Under the pieces are notes generated by a model. It was not told the DNA's origin and did no database searches. It saw only the letters and a program-made list of their open reading frames with translations. Shown here one piece after another: positions 61,589 through 64,000 of a stretch of DNA of 64,000 bases. Each line of letters starts with the position of its first letter. The first letter of the stretch is position 1. This DNA is from Bugula neritina. Taxonomy: Eukaryota; Bryozoa; Gymnolaemata; Cheilostomatida; Bugulidae. The stretch is taken from the NCBI GenBank assembly GCA_964035545.1, contig OZ037765.1, forward strand, positions 22,204,495-22,268,494. The letters are read 5' to 3'. A program made the position numbers and the translations under genes.

Positions 61589-63859
61589 TTATTTTCTTAA
61601 TAAATGAGAAGTTGGCAATAAACTTTGACATGGGTAGACTGCTGCAAACTGGTGTAGTGACTGAATATTGGCAGGTGATAGAATATTATTTCTCATTGAC
61701 GTTTGAAAATTTGTAAAACCAAATGGATTCCATGAAGATTCAGCTTGGGTTGGAATTTGATTTTGCGTCCAAATAGATGCTCCACCTGGTGGTATTATTT
61801 TAAGCCTGGCTGCAACTTGCTTCTTCCATTTTGTCCTAAATTACATTGCAGTAGTTGTGTTATGTAACGTAATACAAAATGCAATTAAACAACGTACAGT
61901 GTGAAAATTTTAATTATACTTCTAATTATTGTTTATCATTTATCATTATCACTCCAAACAGTTGTTTTTATGCATCAATTATTCTTAATATTTTCCTTTA
62001 AAATATCAATAAAGATTTATGTACCTTCGATTTTGAAACCAGGTTTTTATTTGTGTTTCTGTCAAGTTTAATGATTTAGATAGTTCAGACCGCTTGTTGA
62101 CACTCAGATACTTGTCACTCTAAAAAATATTGAACATTTTAAAATATTAGGCTAAAAAAAACAAGAATCAGTCTAGCCCTCATTATAAGCATAATTTCCT
62201 TCATTCAAAAGTTTTATCCATAGATCAAAACGATAATTGTTTTATTACGGGGACTTCACATGTCTCTGTCTTCTTTTAAGTATGTGTTGAACAATTATAT
62301 GATACCTTGAACTCAGCTTCCAAGTGATCTAGCTGCTTTGTCGAGTACGCTTGCCGTGGTTTACGATCTATTCCCGGCTTTCTTATCCTTCGGCCTACTG
62401 GCCTAGGAGCTGCAAATTAAAATTCATCTGTAAAGGTTATGCAATACGTGTTTCTCATCAGCTACAAATTGGCAATAAAAGTTTATTAGCTGTAAAGAAA
62501 CTTTAATTACAAATTTGTGAAACACACTATTGCACTAAGTCTCATCGTAACAAGTTTGGTATTTATAAGTTTTACTTTACTCTGTTTATATTGTATGACA
62601 ATATGTAATATTTTAATAAAGTCTTGCTTTTTATTTATAGTTAATGTTCTTGCCAACTGGCAACTATTTTTATTAAAATTAAAAGCTGAGCTGGTGTATG
62701 AGTCATGAAAATTTCTTACCTTGTAATCCAAACAACAAACTAGGCGTAATGTGACTTGAAGTATTGTAACACCAAGGGCTAGTAGCAGCAGAAAAAGCAG
62801 CCTGTCTCTGTATTCTGAGGACAGCCTGCATGAGGTCATCATCTTCTTGATAGTTGTCTTCACTCAGACTATTGGTAGCTCTTTGCCTTGATGCTGACGG
62901 TGATATTCTTTGAGCTGGATGGTCTGATGTGGAAGAAATCACCTCTTCCACTTTTTCAGTTGCTTGTAAATTAAGGTTCTCGCAAATTTTGGGTGTTTCT
63001 TGTGTGTTTCCCATCTATAAGAAATTATAAGGCCTGAAGATTTCTAAATTTTTGAAATCAAATGCTTTGTTAGTATGTAAGATGCAAAAATTTAAATCTC
63101 GCACGTAGCAAGTATAGCCTACATTTTTCATGCTTATTTTTTAGTGAACATCCTAGTTATAAAAATAAGATAGCTGAATTGATGAAGACTTCACAAAGAA
63201 TTGATGTTGTAGCTATAATATTTCAAATTAGCCTTAGGCTAGACCATGCAGCCTTCTAATCTCATACTATGAAAAAATCAAACCAATTGCATGATAGTAA
63301 TTTAATATAAAAATTAAAAAAGGTAGTAACAATATTATTTTGCTATTCAATTTAAAAATAATTTATTCTGCTAATAAGTGGTAATTCAAGAATCAACTTC
63401 TTTAAACTATAGACCAATAAATAAATAGTACTCTGCTAACTGCAGCACAATATTTCTATCATAGCAAACACATTATTTTATACAAATATTATTTCTGAAA
63501 AAGATGGAGAAAGTACGCTTTCTATGCTGTAGCAGGTCGATGCATTGTTATGTAGAAAATATTTTTAAAAAATATCACACCAATTATATATGACATACAT
63601 AAATACCATACATAAATACGGTAACTTGTATATAAAATAATAACATAAAATACTTTTTTTAGCATATTTGCCACTTATTATTATTTCAGATCACAACCTG
63701 TCTCATAGTTTGATGAATACTTACAGATTCTTCACTGTTCGGCTGAGCGTCTTCTTCCGTATCAGATACTATTTTTTTGTGTTGTTGTAAAATATCATTT
63801 ATTGTAAATTTGCTAATACCCTTAGCGTGTGATGTGTTGGCTGACAACTGGGTCTCCAT
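61589..63859 (-). CDS. NKL-type homeodomain transcription factor (BAR/TLX-like)
   Basis: Five exons in transcription order: 63859-63725, 63014-62720, 62409-62306, 62119-62025, 61835-61589. They join in frame to 291 residues. Seen: an N-terminal eh1/TN motif FTINDIL (residues 18-24), an acidic Ser-rich linker, and a homeodomain at about 158-217. All core residues are present in standard homeodomain numbering (L16, F20, W48, F49, N51, R53): [44 protein letters not shown]. Two introns cut the homeodomain, one after EAEFK (HD 21) and one in the second Arg codon of NRR. The tail is short and Gln/Asn/Ser-rich. Thr47 and KYLSV resemble BAR, TLX and related NK-linked families, but position 49 is Phe where BAR has Tyr, so I leave the family open. 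It should bind TAAT-like sites and recruit Groucho. The start is the first ATG after an in-frame TGA at 63889; further 5' coding exons beyond the window are not excluded. Confidence 0.85.
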
Positions 63860-64000
63860 TGCTGTCTTGTCTATGACTGTAACCACTCAAATGGTGTCCT
63901 TACAAATAAATCACTGCCTTTATATTTTATTCATCATATTTGTACATACAATTACAGTCTTGGATTTGCTAGTGTAGAGAAAAGACTTGCTATAATAAAA
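63860..64000. other. 5' flank of the homeobox gene
   Basis: Upstream sequence of the minus-strand homeobox gene up to the window edge. An in-frame TGA directly precedes the reading frame (63889-63887). No TATA box is clear. Confidence 0.4.

Noticed and set aside
62507-62863. 118-codon minus-strand open frame overlapping the homeobox gene
   Set aside because: It is an alternative frame across exon 2 and its intron. The chosen frame gives in-phase joining to the homeodomain.

Overview
The window is nuclear DNA from an animal. It is AT-rich, and every gene is split by GT-AG introns. The proteins are plainly metazoan: tubulin polyglutamylase subunit 2, erlin, mitochondrial peptidyl-tRNA hydrolase 2, APC7, a FoxL1-type forkhead factor, GDP-mannose 4,6-dehydratase and an NKL-type homeodomain factor. 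An invertebrate, probably a protostome or lophotrochozoan, fits best. I cannot name the species. No bacterial operon, CRISPR array, rRNA or functional tRNA gene is visible.

Layout from left to right: (1) 584-2402 (+), last two coding exons of a PX-domain protein; (2) 6233-11612 (-), TPGS2, nine exons, with a hAT-like MITE in an intron; (3) 11613-16300, intergenic, with low-complexity DNA, a mariner-like terminal sequence and a strong hairpin; (4) 16301-19761 (+), ERLIN, nine exons including a 23-nt microexon; (5) 20151-21886 (-), PTRH2, five exons, convergent with ERLIN; (6) 24284-34395 (+), ANAPC7, seventeen exons, divergent from PTRH2; (7) 36890-38259 (+), a FoxL1-like forkhead gene with two exons; (8) 43633-54162 (-), GMDS, ten exons, with two tandem repeats, a hAT-like MITE and a 134-bp palindrome in its introns; (9) 54163-61588, gene-free and repeat-rich (SINE-like copies, degenerate hexanucleotide arrays, second copy of the first MITE family); (10) 61589-63859 (-), homeobox gene, five exons.

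Most genes are unrelated housekeeping functions: microtubule glutamylation, ER lipid-raft/ERAD scaffold, peptidyl-tRNA recycling, cell-cycle ubiquitin ligase and GDP-fucose synthesis. The most informative context is the forkhead gene lying next to GMDS. Vertebrate GMDS adjoins the FOXQ1-FOXF2-FOXC1 cluster, so this looks like retained ancestral linkage. Both transcription factors carry an eh1-type Groucho-recruitment motif.

Exon limits were worked out by hand from reading-frame continuity, splice consensus and family resemblance recalled from memory. No alignment or database search was run. I found no wholly new gene system. The unusual material is structural: four MITEs with recognisable 8-bp target duplications, a SINE-like family with one inverted copy, a stop-free 23-bp minisatellite, and long palindromes.
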